Positions 25,871 to 35,784 of a stretch of 64,000 bases of DNA are shown here, one piece after another; the stretch's first letter is position 1; every line of letters starts with the position of its first letter. The position numbers were made by a program, and so were the translations under genes. The stretch is from JAABRU01 sp041390465. GTDB lineage: Bacteria > Desulfobacterota > Desulfobacteria > Desulfobacterales > Desulfococcaceae. The DNA lies in assembly GCA_041390465.1 (NCBI GenBank), contig JAWKPW010000009.1, forward strand, positions 1 to 64,000, in the 5' to 3' direction. The notes beneath the pieces were generated by a model that saw only the letters and a list, made by a program, of their open reading frames with translations, searched no databases and was not told the origin of the DNA.

Positions 25871-26280
25871 TGCACTATCTCCTCTCTTCGCTGATCGAAA
25901 ACGATAAGCATCACACGTCTGTTTTCAAGCAGGAGTCTGCCGACAGGCTCATCAAATATTCCTGCAAAAACAGATTTGCGTACAGCAGGATACAATGTCC
26001 TGTCAGGTTCAGTATGTTTAAGTATGTCATGATACAGTATATACTGTCCCAAAGTTGTCCCTGAGGTCTTTTATTTCGGATGCGCCGAGAAAGCTTTTAA
26101 CTTCAACGGCTATCTTGCGTCCCTCTTTTTTCGGCGCCCGCTATTTTCAGCGCCCAGATCCGCATACATATCCTTTCCTTTTTGCCCCATTTAAGAACCA
26201 GAGGATCATGCGTAATCGTCCATCCGTCTCTACAAGAGCATTTTTGACATTGGTTGATGATAAATATCTCTTACAGGCAT
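25858..26280 (-). pseudogene. xisH: XisH-family protein, frameshifted
   Basis: The C-terminal half (ALGQYILYHDIL-like through EPDRTLYPAVRKSVFAGIF and VMLIVFDQRREEIVQWIP) is intact and typical of XisH, which has a restriction-endonuclease-like fold. The N-terminal half from MPVRDIYH (26280) shows the right pieces (DGWTITHDPLVLKWGKK, ADLGAE, KIAVEVKSFLGASEI) but spread over three frames by several single-base indels. An insertion near SGRRKKRGRK departs from the usual sequence. It overlaps xisI by 13 bases. Confidence 0.75.
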
Positions 26281-26514
26281 AATTTTATTTCCGTCCCGAC
26301 TTGTCCCGCTTATGTCTCGTTATCAAGTCTTCTGATATCGAGGCGATTTCTCAAAATAAATATACCGGTTCGGTTCAGAGACAGGTGCACAAGCTGAAGC
26401 TTGTGCTACTTTTGTGGTATATTTTTCTGCAAATAGCCTTATGCCTTGCGGTTCTTCCATAACTCACTTGGGCAGAACCACCCGATCAGACACACCAAAA
26501 CCCATGATTTCAAT

Positions 26515-28872
26515 TCACCGGTCAATATCCGGCAGAATGTAATCCACCGATCCGATAATGGCAATCAGATCGGAAATGTCCGTCCTTTGGACATCATGGC
26601 ACGACCTGCACATTGGGGAATCCCGGTGTGCGGATGCGCATACGATATGCGCACGTTATCCCGTCACTGACAATGGCTGTAGCCCTGCTCCCCGCGGGAT
26701 TTCGCAGGAGCCATGAGGCCTCGCCTTTGGGAATTTTGGGTCCCCGTGTCACATTCATAAATGGTGAATCAAGCTTTCAATGTCTCTGAGCATATCTGTT
26801 CTGCACGATAGCGATAATCATCGGATTTGTATCTGTTCTCAGGCATCTGCTCCGGCAGCCTGCCGGATAATCCGCAGACTCTGCCGCATTTCCTCCACAC
26901 GCACCAAATAACGGTCATAGCAGTCTCGCCAATGGCAGTGGGAATTTCAAAATCATAATGCTCGTATCCGGAATAGGGAAATTTTTCCCGCAGATCCCAT
27001 CCTGTAAACCGCAGGAACGCAGGTCAGCCGCTTACGCCCCATCTGATAGTCTTCTTCATCCAGAGAAATGCGTCCCACGCCAACAGATCTGGCTTTCACA
27101 ATCGCATTTTTGTAATCAGGTCTTCATATTCATCAATTTTTTCCCGAATATCTTTGTGAACGGCATCCACTTTTTCCGCTCCAGCCCCTGTGGCAGATCC
27201 GCAGCCACGCCCCGATGCGAAACCAGGAGGATAGTAGACGTCCGCCGGTGATGAGTTCCACAAATATCCAGAATCATCTCCTTTCCCGGAATGTGTAAAC
27301 GGTGGGGCGTTCGCGGTTCCGAGATCATGGGCAAATGTGCCAACAAACACCAGATGATTGCTCAGGCGGAAAAGCTCAGACAGCAGCACCCGTGATGCAC
27401 CAGCCCGATCCGGCAATTTTGATTCCGGCCAGTTTTTCCACAGCCAGCACATAGGGCAGATTGTTGGGAGGCTCCTGGCCAGGTAGTCCACCCGGTCAGT
27501 ATAGGGAATGAACTGGTGCCAGTGCTGGCGCTCCCTGATTTTGCCTGCTTTTCCCGGTGATGATACCCGATCTCCACCCATCTGCCGGATTTCCTCAATT
27601 ATCCAGCGTGATGATATAGCGCAGAAGTTCAGGTGCTGACATGATGAGTGCCCAACATTGAGAATCATTTCCTCGCCGTTTTCCCCTGCTTCACGAACAC
27701 GGCTCCGTCCAGCGTTGTCTTTATTGCATCTTCCAGTGTATACGGCGGATATGTCCTGTTGCCTTGCCCGGATAGATTTGCGCAGAGTGATGACTTCCCA
27801 GTCACGGGGCATGAGAATATGCGGTGCAGATCGATGTCCTCAAAACGCACGCCGAACATGTCAAACACTTCCTGTTCATACCAGTTGGCACTCGGCCAGA
27901 TAGTCACGTCACAGTCGGGGTAAAGGGATAGTCTCCGTACAGGGGCATTTTCAGGCGGATGCGGGAGTGTTGTGTCAAAGAAAGGCAGGCTGTAAATCAG
28001 CGTGAAATCCGGGTAAGGTTCTTTTTCCCTGCGTGCGGATTCATCAATCGCGTTTCCAAATCTTCCAATCTGCGAAAACGGGGTTTGACTGGGATCTGAG
28101 AAAAATGCAGCACCTCTTTCACAACTTCCTTTCCATGAAAGCACGGCATGTCAGAAGTGAATTCTGGTCTGGCGCACAGCATTTCCGAAACGATCTTTCA
28201 GGTCTTTGCGCAATGCCTTTGTCGGTTTCACTCAGTTCAATCCGGGCAGCACGCGGCGTCCACATGAGATCAGTCCGGGTTTCGGCAAAAACCGGCGGGA
28301 TAACAGAAGTTCCCGCACCGGAATGCCTTCCCATGCCCGGCCCTCTGGGAGGTCACGGGACGGTTTTGCCCGTCAATCAGAACCGGTTTTTGGGTTCCTG
28401 TATTCCGCCCCCAGATGAAACACGGAGCGAATGGGTTTTTCCTCAAAATCTTTTCTCGCAGCATATTCAGGCCGTGAAATACAGCTTCAGGGTCGGGGAG
28501 GACAGCCTGGAATATACATCCACAGGCAGAATCTGATTCACGCCCTGTACCACGCTGTAAACATCGCAGTTATGCCGCCGGTATTGAGCAGGAACCCATG
28601 GAAATCACCCATTTGGTCCCGGGCATCTGTTCATACAGACGGAGAACCACAGGCGCGATTTTTTTGAACACTGTGCCGGAAACAATGAGCAGATCGGCCT
28701 GACGGGGCGAGGGACGGAACACCTCTGCACCGAAACGGGCAATGTCATACCGGGAAGTGATGGCTGTGGCCTCTTCCACAAAACAGCAGGACAGACCGAA
28801 AAACATGGGCCACAGACTGCGGGAACGCGCCCAGTTCAGCACCATGTCAGCCGGTGCAATCCATTTTTCCAT
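26515..28872 (-). pseudogene. nuoBCD: NADH-quinone oxidoreductase NuoB-NuoC-NuoD, apparently fused, many indels
   Basis: These are peripheral-arm subunits of respiratory complex I. From ATG 28872 the NuoB part reads MEKWIAPADMVLNW, with CCFVE cysteines and WVISMGSC. The linker (VIPPVFAETRTDLMWTP) runs into the NuoC part (LSETDKGIAQ; PYPDFTLIYSL; CDVTIWPSANWYEQEVFDMFGV). The NuoD part follows down to DYILPDIDR (stop 26515). No stop separates NuoB from NuoC once indels are allowed, so a NuoBCD fusion is likely. At least ten small indels break the frame. The next complex I genes are not found beyond nuoD. Confidence 0.75.
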
Positions 28873-28886
28873 ATCTTTTATATCTT

Positions 28887-29294
28887 TTATTTTTTCTGTG
28901 ACGGTCCCCACTCCAGACCTCCTTTGCGCCAGACATAGATCAGTCCCAGCAGTAAGATGATGATAAAAAAAGACATCTGCATCCATCCGGCCCAGCCCAG
29001 CTCCTTGCAGGCCACAGCCCAGGAAAAGATATAGGCTCCCTCCACGTCAAACAGGAGGAAAAAGATGGCAACCATGAAAAAGGGAACCGGATAGCGCAGT
29101 CTCGCGGAACCTGTCGGGATGATTCCACTTTCATACACTCTCAGTTTTTCTGTGCCGGGTTTCTTTTCTCCCAGCCAGTAAGAAAGAAACAAAAGGAATC
29201 CGATCAGGACAGTGACAATAATCCCGAACACGGCAAGGCTGAAGATACCGGGATTCCACACAGACAGGGCAGACAGATCAGTTACAGGGTGCAT
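28887..29294 (-). CDS. nuoA: NADH-quinone oxidoreductase subunit A
   Basis: A small membrane subunit (135 residues) of complex I with three helices: about 15-38, 68-88 and 98-120. The conserved loop is KLRVYESGIIPTGSARLRYPVPFFMVAIFFLLFDVE. ATG 29294 has agagg five bases upstream and begins MHPVTDLS; an upstream extension lacks similarity. The gene is intact, although the following nuoBCD frame is broken. The gap to nuoB is 14 bases. It is the first gene of the operon on the minus strand. Confidence 0.9.
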   Translation of the reverse strand: MHPVTDLSALSVWNPGIFSLAVFGIIVTVLIGFLLFLSYWLGEKKPGTEKLRVYESGIIPTGSARLRYPVPFFMVAIFFLLFDVEGAYIFSWAVACKELGWAGWMQMSFFIIILLLGLIYVWRKGGLEWGPSQKK

Positions 29295-29886
29295 AAAAAC
29301 CTCTTTGGGAAAAAAGTAAACAGATGTGCAAAAAACGGCCTGTGTCACCTGATGTGCAGTTTTTTTCCAACCGCAAAGGACGCAAAGGTTTCACAACGTT
29401 CACAGGGCGTTTTTGTATTTTGGCAGTTAAAAAATTGTACATGGTTTCTGTGTTTATAAAGATTTTTATAAACTTTGCGCTGTGTGTTGTCAAGACAGAA
29501 AAAGCAGGTGCAGTGCTCATAAGATCAGTGCACGCTGATTCCGGGATTTTTTCTGTTTTCAATGGTTCGGTAATTTTTTCTGATTTTCAGCCTGTCAAAA
29601 TCCAACCTTCTGAAATCATTAAATACGAATTTTCAGACATGAAATTGTAAGATATTGAAATTATTATAGCTGAAAATTTTTGCCGAACTATTGTGTTTTA
29701 TGAGATTCTCTGTTTCACAGCAATCATCTGTCTTCTGGACGATTTCCATTTTTTCCCATAAGAAAAAGGAGTTGTTCCTTATCATCTGTCACTGCATGAT
29801 AAAATTGGGATTGACGAAACAGGGAAATCGTAGGATAAACATTATGTTCAGAAAAACCGGGTTTCTCAGAAAAACCATATTCCTCG

Positions 29887-29921
29887 GAAAAACCGGATTT
29901 TTTGGAAAAATCCGGTTTTTT
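29887..29921. repeat. Family C palindrome
   Basis: ggaaaaaccggatttttt and ggaaaaatccggttttttg form a hairpin with T tracts. Two decayed half-copies (aaaaaccgggtttctcag, aaaaaccatattcctcgg) precede it at 29850-29885. Confidence 0.6.
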
Positions 29922-30108
29922 GAATACCTGAAAATTTTCTTCTGCGTGCTTACTGCTTTGTTAAAACAAAACTGACGGATACAGTTTTTTTGTGATCTTT
30001 GTGCCGTTTTTGTCACCTTTGCGGTTAAAATCCCTCAGAACAGGTTTGACAGCACATTGGAAAGCCCTTCAGGAAATTTCCGGGATGCAATCCCGCAGCA
30101 GCAAATCA

Positions 30109-30138
30109 CTGATGCAAACTGATGCAAACTGATGCAAA
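30109..30138 (+). repeat. Triple ctgatgcaaa repeat abutting a start codon
   Basis: Three exact copies of ctgatgcaaa in a row end at 30138, one base before the ATG. They occupy the position where a ribosome-binding site is expected, and no AGGAG-like sequence is present. Confidence 0.75.
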
Positions 30139-31698
30139 ATGGATGAAGCAATGAAAGAAAACACCAAAAGAGTCATTTCCCTTTCCCTTTCAAAACCGGA
30201 GCTGTCAGACAATACCGCAGATGCGGACAGGCTCATAACCGCTCTGAAAAAAGAACTGGGTGCAGATACGTCCATTCACATGGATCTGGATCTTCTGCGG
30301 AAAATTCCCGAACTCCTCCGCAGATGGGACTATGAAGTCCGGTGCATGGTATTCAGAGAAAGGAAACGCCATATTCTTCTTGGTCTCACCTCGGCACAGG
30401 AAAACCGGACTGCAGCGGGTCTGGCAGTTGATTTGGGCACAACCCGCGTGGTTCTGCGCCTGCTTGATCTGGTCACAGAAGAAGTGCTGGGAGAAACCGC
30501 GTTCAACAATCCCCAGATAGCGATTGCGCCCGATATTCTGGCAAGAATCCATTTTGCGGATGCACCGGGCGGACTGGAGAAACTGCAGCAGATGGTGATT
30601 GCGGAACTGAACAATACGGTTTCACAACTCTGCGCTTCCTGTCAGTTGACTCCGGAAGACATTTATCTTATCACCCTGGCCGGAAACACGGCCATGACCC
30701 ATCTGTTTATGGGCATTACCCCGCACTGGATGATCCGGGAACCCTATATTCCGGCAGTGAACTGTCCGGGACTGCTCCGGACTGCGGAACTGGGCATAGC
30801 GGCCGGGGCCAATGCGCGGATCTTTCTTTTTCCCAATGTGGGCAGTTATTTCGGCGGAGATCTGATTGCAGGAATTCTCTATTCCGGCATGAGTCAGAAA
30901 GAGGAAACCGCGATTCTGGTGGATGTGGGAACCAATGCGGAAGTGATTCTGGGCTGCAAAGACTGGCTGGTGGCCTGTGCAGGCGCTGCCGGCCCTGCTT
31001 TGGAAAGCGGTGTGGCGCGAATGGGCATGATGGCCGCTCCGGGTGTGATTGACACGATGGAAGTGGATCGCAAAACCCGTGCATTCCGGTACCGCACCAT
31101 TGAGGATTTGCCGCCCAAAGGCATGTGCGGCTCCGGCATCATTGATCTGGCAGCCCAGCTTTTTCTGTCCGGAATGCTGGATATTCGCGGGAAACTGGTT
31201 CCGGAAAAATGCGGGGATCGGCTGATTGAAAAGGACGGGATGCCTTTTATCGTGGTCGTGCCTGCGGCAGAATCGGCCAGCGGAGAGGATTTGGGCATGA
31301 GTCAGGCAGACATTGACAGCCTGATCCGCTCCAAAGCCGCGATGTACACCATTTTGGGAACCCTCACCCGGACAGTGGGCATGAAACCCGAAGACCTGCA
31401 GACCTTTTATGTGGCAGGAACCTTTGGCTCCTTCATCAAGCCCCCGTCTGCCATTGCCATCGGCATGATTCCGGATCTGCCCCTGGAACGTTACAAACCG
31501 CTGGGCAACAGTTCCCTGGGCGGGGCTGCCATGGCCCTGACAATGGAAAACTGCATGGAAGAGACAGAGAAGATACGCAGCCGGATTACCTATATTGAAC
31601 TCAATGTGAATCAGGAACTCATGATCCGTTTCAGCGCGTCGCGGTTTCTGCCGCATACGGACCCGGCGCGGTTTCCCTCGGTAAAAGTGTGGGGGTGA
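30139..31698 (+). CDS. ASKHA-domain protein (DUF4445 / RamA-like), without Fe-S domain
   Basis: A 519-residue member of the family of ATP-dependent reactivators of corrinoid proteins and their uncharacterised relatives. ASKHA-type phosphate loops are visible: LAVDLGTTRVVLRLLD (about 95-110) and ILVDVGTNAEVIL (about 255-267), with MCGSGIIDLAAQLFLSG and FYVAGTFGSFI further on. Homologues usually begin with a [2Fe-2S] ferredoxin domain (CxxxxCxxC), which is absent; no such motif lies upstream in any frame I checked. The first 90 residues instead correspond to the middle linker domain. No methyltransferase or corrinoid protein gene is adjacent. A truncated gene or a distinct subfamily are both possible. 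Confidence 0.8.
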   Translation: MDEAMKENTKRVISLSLSKPELSDNTADADRLITALKKELGADTSIHMDLDLLRKIPELLRRWDYEVRCMVFRERKRHILLGLTSAQENRTAAGLAVDLGTTRVVLRLLDLVTEEVLGETAFNNPQIAIAPDILARIHFADAPGGLEKLQQMVIAELNNTVSQLCASCQLTPEDIYLITLAGNTAMTHLFMGITPHWMIREPYIPAVNCPGLLRTAELGIAAGANARIFLFPNVGSYFGGDLIAGILYSGMSQKEETAILVDVGTNAEVILGCKDWLVACAGAAGPALESGVARMGMMAAPGVIDTMEVDRKTRAFRYRTIEDLPPKGMCGSGIIDLAAQLFLSGMLDIRGKLVPEKCGDRLIEKDGMPFIVVVPAAESASGEDLGMSQADIDSLIRSKAAMYTILGTLTRTVGMKPEDLQTFYVAGTFGSFIKPPSAIAIGMIPDLPLERYKPLGNSSLGGAAMALTMENCMEETEKIRSRITYIELNVNQELMIRFSASRFLPHTDPARFPSVKVWG

Positions 31699-31744
31699 AA
31701 AAAACGGAAACTTTTAATGCGAATTAAGCATCAGATTCCGGCAG

Positions 31745-31775
31745 GATTTGACAATTTTCTGAAAGTTGTCAAATC
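31745..31775. repeat. Family B central palindrome, partial copy
   Basis: gatttgacaattttctgaaagttgtcaaatc matches the hairpin at the centre of the family B copies, without clear flanks on the right. It lies 47 bases past the stop of the ASKHA gene, so it may function as a terminator. The rest of the gap to 32004 shows only an open frame without family similarity. Confidence 0.55.
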
Positions 31776-32004
31776 CCGTGCAAATCTCCTATGAGCAAAT
31801 GACAGTCTGCTCCCGGAGGCAGTATGAAGTGAATCCGGGGCTCAGAAAAGGCGGAAAGAAATGAGCCTGCAAAACCGCATCCGGTCAGGAAGAAATCCCG
31901 GTCTGTCATCCCCAAAGAAAAAAAACAGCACTGAATCTGCTGAACAGGGTCAGACAGCAGGGAATTATGAACAAAACAGCAAAAATTTTCACACAGGGAT
32001 ACAT

Positions 32005-33189
32005 ATGAACACTGTTTTTTTGAAACCCGGACGGGAAAAGTCTGTTCTCCGCCGTCATCCCTGGATATTTTCCGGTGCGGTTCAGGCAGTGGAAGGCAGT
32101 CCGTCTCCGGGGGAGACCGTTGCCATCCGCAGCCATCGCGGACTTTTTCTGGGCACAGGGGCCTGGTCTCCCCGCTCCCAGATTCAGGTGCGGATGTGGA
32201 GTTTTGATCCGGATGAAAAAATTGATGCAGCTTTTTTTCATCACCGGCTGCGGCGCAGCATTGCAGCACGGCAGAAATTCAGCCAGGCGGATGCCGCCTG
32301 CCGGATTGTCAACGCGGAATCTGACGGTCTGCCCGGGCTGATTGTGGATCGTTACGCGGATTATCTGGTCTGCCAGTTTGGCAGTGCGGGAGCAGAATTT
32401 TGGAAAAACCGGATTGCGGATCTGCTTGGGCAGCTATGCCCCTGTGCGGGAATTTATGAACGATCCGACATTTCCGCACGTGAAAAAGAGGGACTTGCGC
32501 AGGTGCAGGGACTGCTGCGGGGAAAAGAACCTCCGGGACTGCTGGAAATTCAGGAAGGCCCCTGCCGTTTTCTTGTTGATATCCGCAGGGGACAGAAAAC
32601 CGGTTTTTTCACAGATCAGCGGGATAACCGCAGCAGAGTCTTCCTTTCCTGCAGACATGCCGAAGTGCTGGACTGCTTTTCCTATACGGGCGGATTCACG
32701 GTCAATGCTCTCATGGGCGGGGCAAAGCATGTCACCAGCATTGATGCCTCTTCCTCTGCCCTTGCAATGCTGCACAAAAATATAAATCTCAACGGGCTCG
32801 GCATTGATCGTTCGGAGGCAGCCCAAGGGGATGTTTTTTCCCTTTTGCGGGAATACCGCAGCAGAGGAAGGCAGTTTGATGTAATTATTCTGGATCCGCC
32901 CAAGTTTGCAGAATCCAAAAAATATCTTGCCGCCGCGGCCCGTGCCTACAAGGATATCAGCCTGCTGGGATTTGCGCTGCTTCGGCCCGGAGGCTGTCTT
33001 TTCACCTTTTCCTGTTCCGGCCTCATGGAAGCAGATTTGTTTCAGAAAATTGTGGCAGATGCAGCGCTGGATGCCGGTCGTGAGGCACATATCATTGGCC
33101 GGCTCTGCCAGGCAGAGGATCATCCGGTGTCCCTCAACTTTCCCGAAGGCGCATATCTGAAAGGGCTGCAGTGCCGTGTGATTTCATAA
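32005..33189 (+). CDS. rlmI: 23S rRNA cytosine-C5 methyltransferase RlmI-like
   Basis: A SAM-dependent methyltransferase (394 residues) of the RlmI/YccW class, which methylates a cytosine in 23S rRNA. An N-terminal PUA domain (about 1-75) starts FLKPGREKSVLRRHPWIFSGAV. The linking EEHRE-like region follows (about 75-170). The catalytic domain has the SAM loop VLDCFSYTGGFTVNAL (about 218-233), the acidic residue in SIDASSSAL and the NPPY-like IILDPPKFAESK (near 300). FTFSCSG near 336 carries a cysteine in the position of the usual catalytic Cys. The start was set at the first ATG aligned with the PUA domain. Confidence 0.87.
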   Translation: MNTVFLKPGREKSVLRRHPWIFSGAVQAVEGSPSPGETVAIRSHRGLFLGTGAWSPRSQIQVRMWSFDPDEKIDAAFFHHRLRRSIAARQKFSQADAACRIVNAESDGLPGLIVDRYADYLVCQFGSAGAEFWKNRIADLLGQLCPCAGIYERSDISAREKEGLAQVQGLLRGKEPPGLLEIQEGPCRFLVDIRRGQKTGFFTDQRDNRSRVFLSCRHAEVLDCFSYTGGFTVNALMGGAKHVTSIDASSSALAMLHKNINLNGLGIDRSEAAQGDVFSLLREYRSRGRQFDVIILDPPKFAESKKYLAAAARAYKDISLLGFALLRPGGCLFTFSCSGLMEADLFQKIVADAALDAGREAHIIGRLCQAEDHPVSLNFPEGAYLKGLQCRVIS

Positions 33190-33289
33190 GATTTGCACAG
33201 AATTTTGCAGCCCGCGTGATTGATCCCCAGCACATTCCGTTTTCAAATTCCTGTGTTTTTTCTTTGTGCAACTGTTTCATTTTTTCAAT

Positions 33290-33482
33290 TAATACCAATT
33301 CTCTATTGAAACCATGCTTTTTTAAACCACAAAGGACACAAAGATGGCACAAAGGGCACAATAAATTTATATCACTGTATAAAATCGACAGCAAATCGAT
33401 ATTGCTTTTCCCAGAACACAGTTTCAATGGAGAATCGGTATTAAAGGCAGGTGTTGCATAAATTCAATGGCGATTTGGTATC
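33290..33482 (+). repeat. Family A element, core type 1, joined to a type 2 end
   Basis: A complete type 1 element runs 33290-33443 (left end aataccaattctctattga; right end tcaatggagaatcggtatt). Directly after it, 33447-33482 is an orphan right end of type 2 (ggcaggtgttgcataaattc, then aatggcgatttggtat). The adjoining of two core types suggests insertion next to or into an older copy. The rest of the gap 33190-33698 shows nothing I can name. Confidence 0.7.
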
Positions 33483-33698
33483 AGACATGCACAAAATTTG
33501 TTTTGAATTGACAAATTCTGTTTGCAGGTATAAAAATTTTTTGATTCAGAAAAATTGATTTGGAATCTTGAAAAAATCTTTCTGCGGTATTATAGTCTCA
33601 TAAATGCTTATACTTTCAAAATCACAGGACACAGAGACAGACTGCTGATTTGCCGTCAGTTTTATCTGTCATACCCCAAAAAACAGGAGGAAAAATTT

Positions 33699-34058
33699 AT
33701 GATGAATCTGGAAGACATAAGAGAAAACAGAAATCTTTTGAATAAGATAGACTGGGATATGACTCCGGAGGAAGCTGTCCGGCTTTATCTGGAATGGGGA
33801 TGCAACTGGGCGCGAAGCAACTATGTGATCCGCTCGAAAAACGATACGGCACATTATTTTGTGGTGAACACCTGGAAAAAAAATCCGGTGATCTACTTTA
33901 TTCGCCGGAATTCGGAACATGCGGAAGAACTTGCGAAGATCAATATGCCCAAAGAACTGGAAGAGAAATTCCTGAAATCTGTCGGGCATAACAAAGGGGT
34001 TTTTTCCATTGAGGGAGATGTCAGGAAGTGGCTGAAAAAGCAGTTGAACTGCAATTAA
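33699..34058 (+). CDS. DVU0772-family protein
   Basis: A 119-residue cytoplasmic protein of a family I know from sulfate reducers and named after Desulfovibrio DVU0772. The function is unknown. Conserved portions visible here are MTPEEAVRLYLEWG (about 20-33), RSKNDTAHYFVVNTW, VIYFIRRNSEHAEELA and SVGHNKGVFSIEGDVRKWLKKQL. It has no membrane segments and no cysteine pairs. The ATG at 33699 has a perfect caggagg 8 bases upstream; the longer frame is excluded. It is monocistronic, flanked by repeats. Confidence 0.8.
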   Translation: MMNLEDIRENRNLLNKIDWDMTPEEAVRLYLEWGCNWARSNYVIRSKNDTAHYFVVNTWKKNPVIYFIRRNSEHAEELAKINMPKELEEKFLKSVGHNKGVFSIEGDVRKWLKKQLNCN

Positions 34059-34338
34059 CAAAAAAAATTCTGGCTCTCAGGGGCAGCACCGGATAAACCG
34101 CAGGCATTTTGACCTGTTATCCTCATTGTTGGTGACAGTTCAAATCTGCTGATGATTTTCTCTGCATGGGCAGGTTTCAGACCGGCCCGTGCTTTTCAAT
34201 CGTTCTGTCCAGTTGTTCTTTATTCTTTTATTTCATATTCAACACATTCACTGCCTCCTCTCCAAACAGGAAAATGACATGCGCAGCAGGTTCCCTTCCT
34301 TTTTTTCCGGATGGCAGCAGGATGGAAAATGTGAGCGC

Positions 34339-34358
34339 AATACCGATTTTCCATTGAT
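34339..34358 (+). repeat. Family A left end only
   Basis: aataccgattttccattgat matches the left end of family A. It lies against the stop of the minus-strand kinase. The remaining gap from 34059 shows no gene. Confidence 0.5.
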
Positions 34359-34359
34359 T

Positions 34360-35727
34360 TCATGCAATGATGCCGCTTGTTCTGTTTGATTGCGGCATAT
34401 TCCGAGCTGCGGGAAGGTAAACGCTGAATTCGCTGCCTTTGCCCGGTTCACTGCACACAGAAATTCCGCCCTCATGGCTCTGCACAATTCCCATCACAAT
34501 GCTTAACCCCAATCCCGTTCCTTTGCCGACCTCCTTTGTGGTGAAATAAGGGTCAAATATGCGCTCCGTCATTTCAGGCTCCATTCCGATACCGGTATCG
34601 GCCACAGTCAGTTTCACATAAGGCCCCGGTTTCAGAAACTGAAGGCAGGAAGGCAGATCTTCGGTCAGGGTGACATTGCTGAGACTGACTGTCAGGTTTC
34701 CTCCGCAGGATTCCATGGCATGGACGGCATTGCTTCCCAGATTGTTCATAATCAGATGAATCAGGGACAGATCAGTCATGACCGGATTTGTATCATTGTC
34801 TATATCGTGACACAGCCGGATATTTGAGGGGAGCAGTGCCCGTAAACGGTCAAGGGATTCTGCCACAGCCGATTCAATGCGGATGGGGAAACGTTTTGTC
34901 TTTGCGGAAAAAGTGAAAGTGAGCAACTGCGTTATCATTTCTTTGCTCCGCAGGGAGGCCGTCATAATGTCTTCCAGAAAACCCTGCACTGAATTCCGGT
35001 TGCCGTTTTCCTCCATGGCCAGTTCCGTATTGCCCATGATGATGCTTAACATATTGTTGAAATTATGGGCAATGCCTCTGGCAAATGTGGCAATGGCACT
35101 CATTTTCTGCTCATGCCGCAGTTTTTTTTCCGTTTCCCGCCCGTTGGCCGGGCCCTTCCCCGGATTGTCGATGTGGCTGACAACCGTTCGGAACTGCGGT
35201 TTATTTCCATCTTTGCTTTTTGAAATCACACTGTCCAGACGGGCGTGAAATTCCGCACCGTCCTTTTTTGCCAGTCTGAGTTCACAGCTCTGCCGGGTTC
35301 TGCTCTCAAAAATCTTCCGGCAGTGAAAAGAATAGGTATCAAGACTGTCAGGTGTGACAAAATGGGAAAAGGGTTTTCCAAGCAGACTGCTCCGGCCGGT
35401 TTGCAGCATATCGGCACCGGTCAGATTGGATTCAAGGATCATTCCGCTGTCACTGATGGTGAAATAAGCGACCGGTGCAAAATCATACAGATCCGCATAA
35501 TGATCCCGTGAAGCCCGAAGTTCCGTTTGAAGTTTCCGGATTTCCCCGTTGCGCATTTCTGTTTCGATATGATGGGCACGCAGTTTATGGAGCGCTTCCC
35601 CATTTCCCATTGTCTGCAGTTTCTGTCCATTGTGAATTCCGATCTGCTGTTTTCGGCGCACTTCCCATGACAGAGGGCTGAGATGCATCATTCTGTCCGC
35701 ATGGACAGCCGTATTCTCCATTGGCAT
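34360..35727 (-). CDS. Cytoplasmic PAS sensor histidine kinase
   Basis: A soluble kinase (455 residues) with an N-terminal helical stretch, one PAS domain (about 75-190), a dimerisation domain with the phospho-accepting His in GIAHNFNN (about 221) and an ATPase domain with N box (NNLGSNAVHAM), G1 (ADTGIGME) and G2 (GKGTGLGLS). No membrane segment or receiver domain. The start ATG at 35727 has aggaga 8 bases upstream; a GTG two codons before is too close to that site. The next gene upstream, a PilZ-like protein, is 57 bases away in the same direction, so c-di-GMP and phosphotransfer signalling may be linked. Confidence 0.88.
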   Translation of the reverse strand: MPMENTAVHADRMMHLSPLSWEVRRKQQIGIHNGQKLQTMGNGEALHKLRAHHIETEMRNGEIRKLQTELRASRDHYADLYDFAPVAYFTISDSGMILESNLTGADMLQTGRSSLLGKPFSHFVTPDSLDTYSFHCRKIFESRTRQSCELRLAKKDGAEFHARLDSVISKSKDGNKPQFRTVVSHIDNPGKGPANGRETEKKLRHEQKMSAIATFARGIAHNFNNMLSIIMGNTELAMEENGNRNSVQGFLEDIMTASLRSKEMITQLLTFTFSAKTKRFPIRIESAVAESLDRLRALLPSNIRLCHDIDNDTNPVMTDLSLIHLIMNNLGSNAVHAMESCGGNLTVSLSNVTLTEDLPSCLQFLKPGPYVKLTVADTGIGMEPEMTERIFDPYFTTKEVGKGTGLGLSIVMGIVQSHEGGISVCSEPGKGSEFSVYLPAARNMPQSNRTSGIIA

Positions 35728-35784
35728 TTGCACATTCTCCTGTGACTTGATTTCCAGATGACAATGCTGTTCCAGACTCTGTTT

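Larger units (their letters stand above)
29295..30138. other. Gene-free stretch with repeat fragments
   Basis: No convincing gene. It holds a fragment like the family A type 1 interior (accgcaaaggacgcaaagg near 29370), an inverted copy of the same motif near 30010-30030, a family C hairpin with a decayed copy before it, and a 10-bp triple repeat directly before the next start codon. Confidence 0.6.

Noticed and set aside
29324..29650. 108-codon plus-strand open frame upstream of nuoA
   Set aside because: It covers a known repeat fragment and has no ribosome site or similarity.
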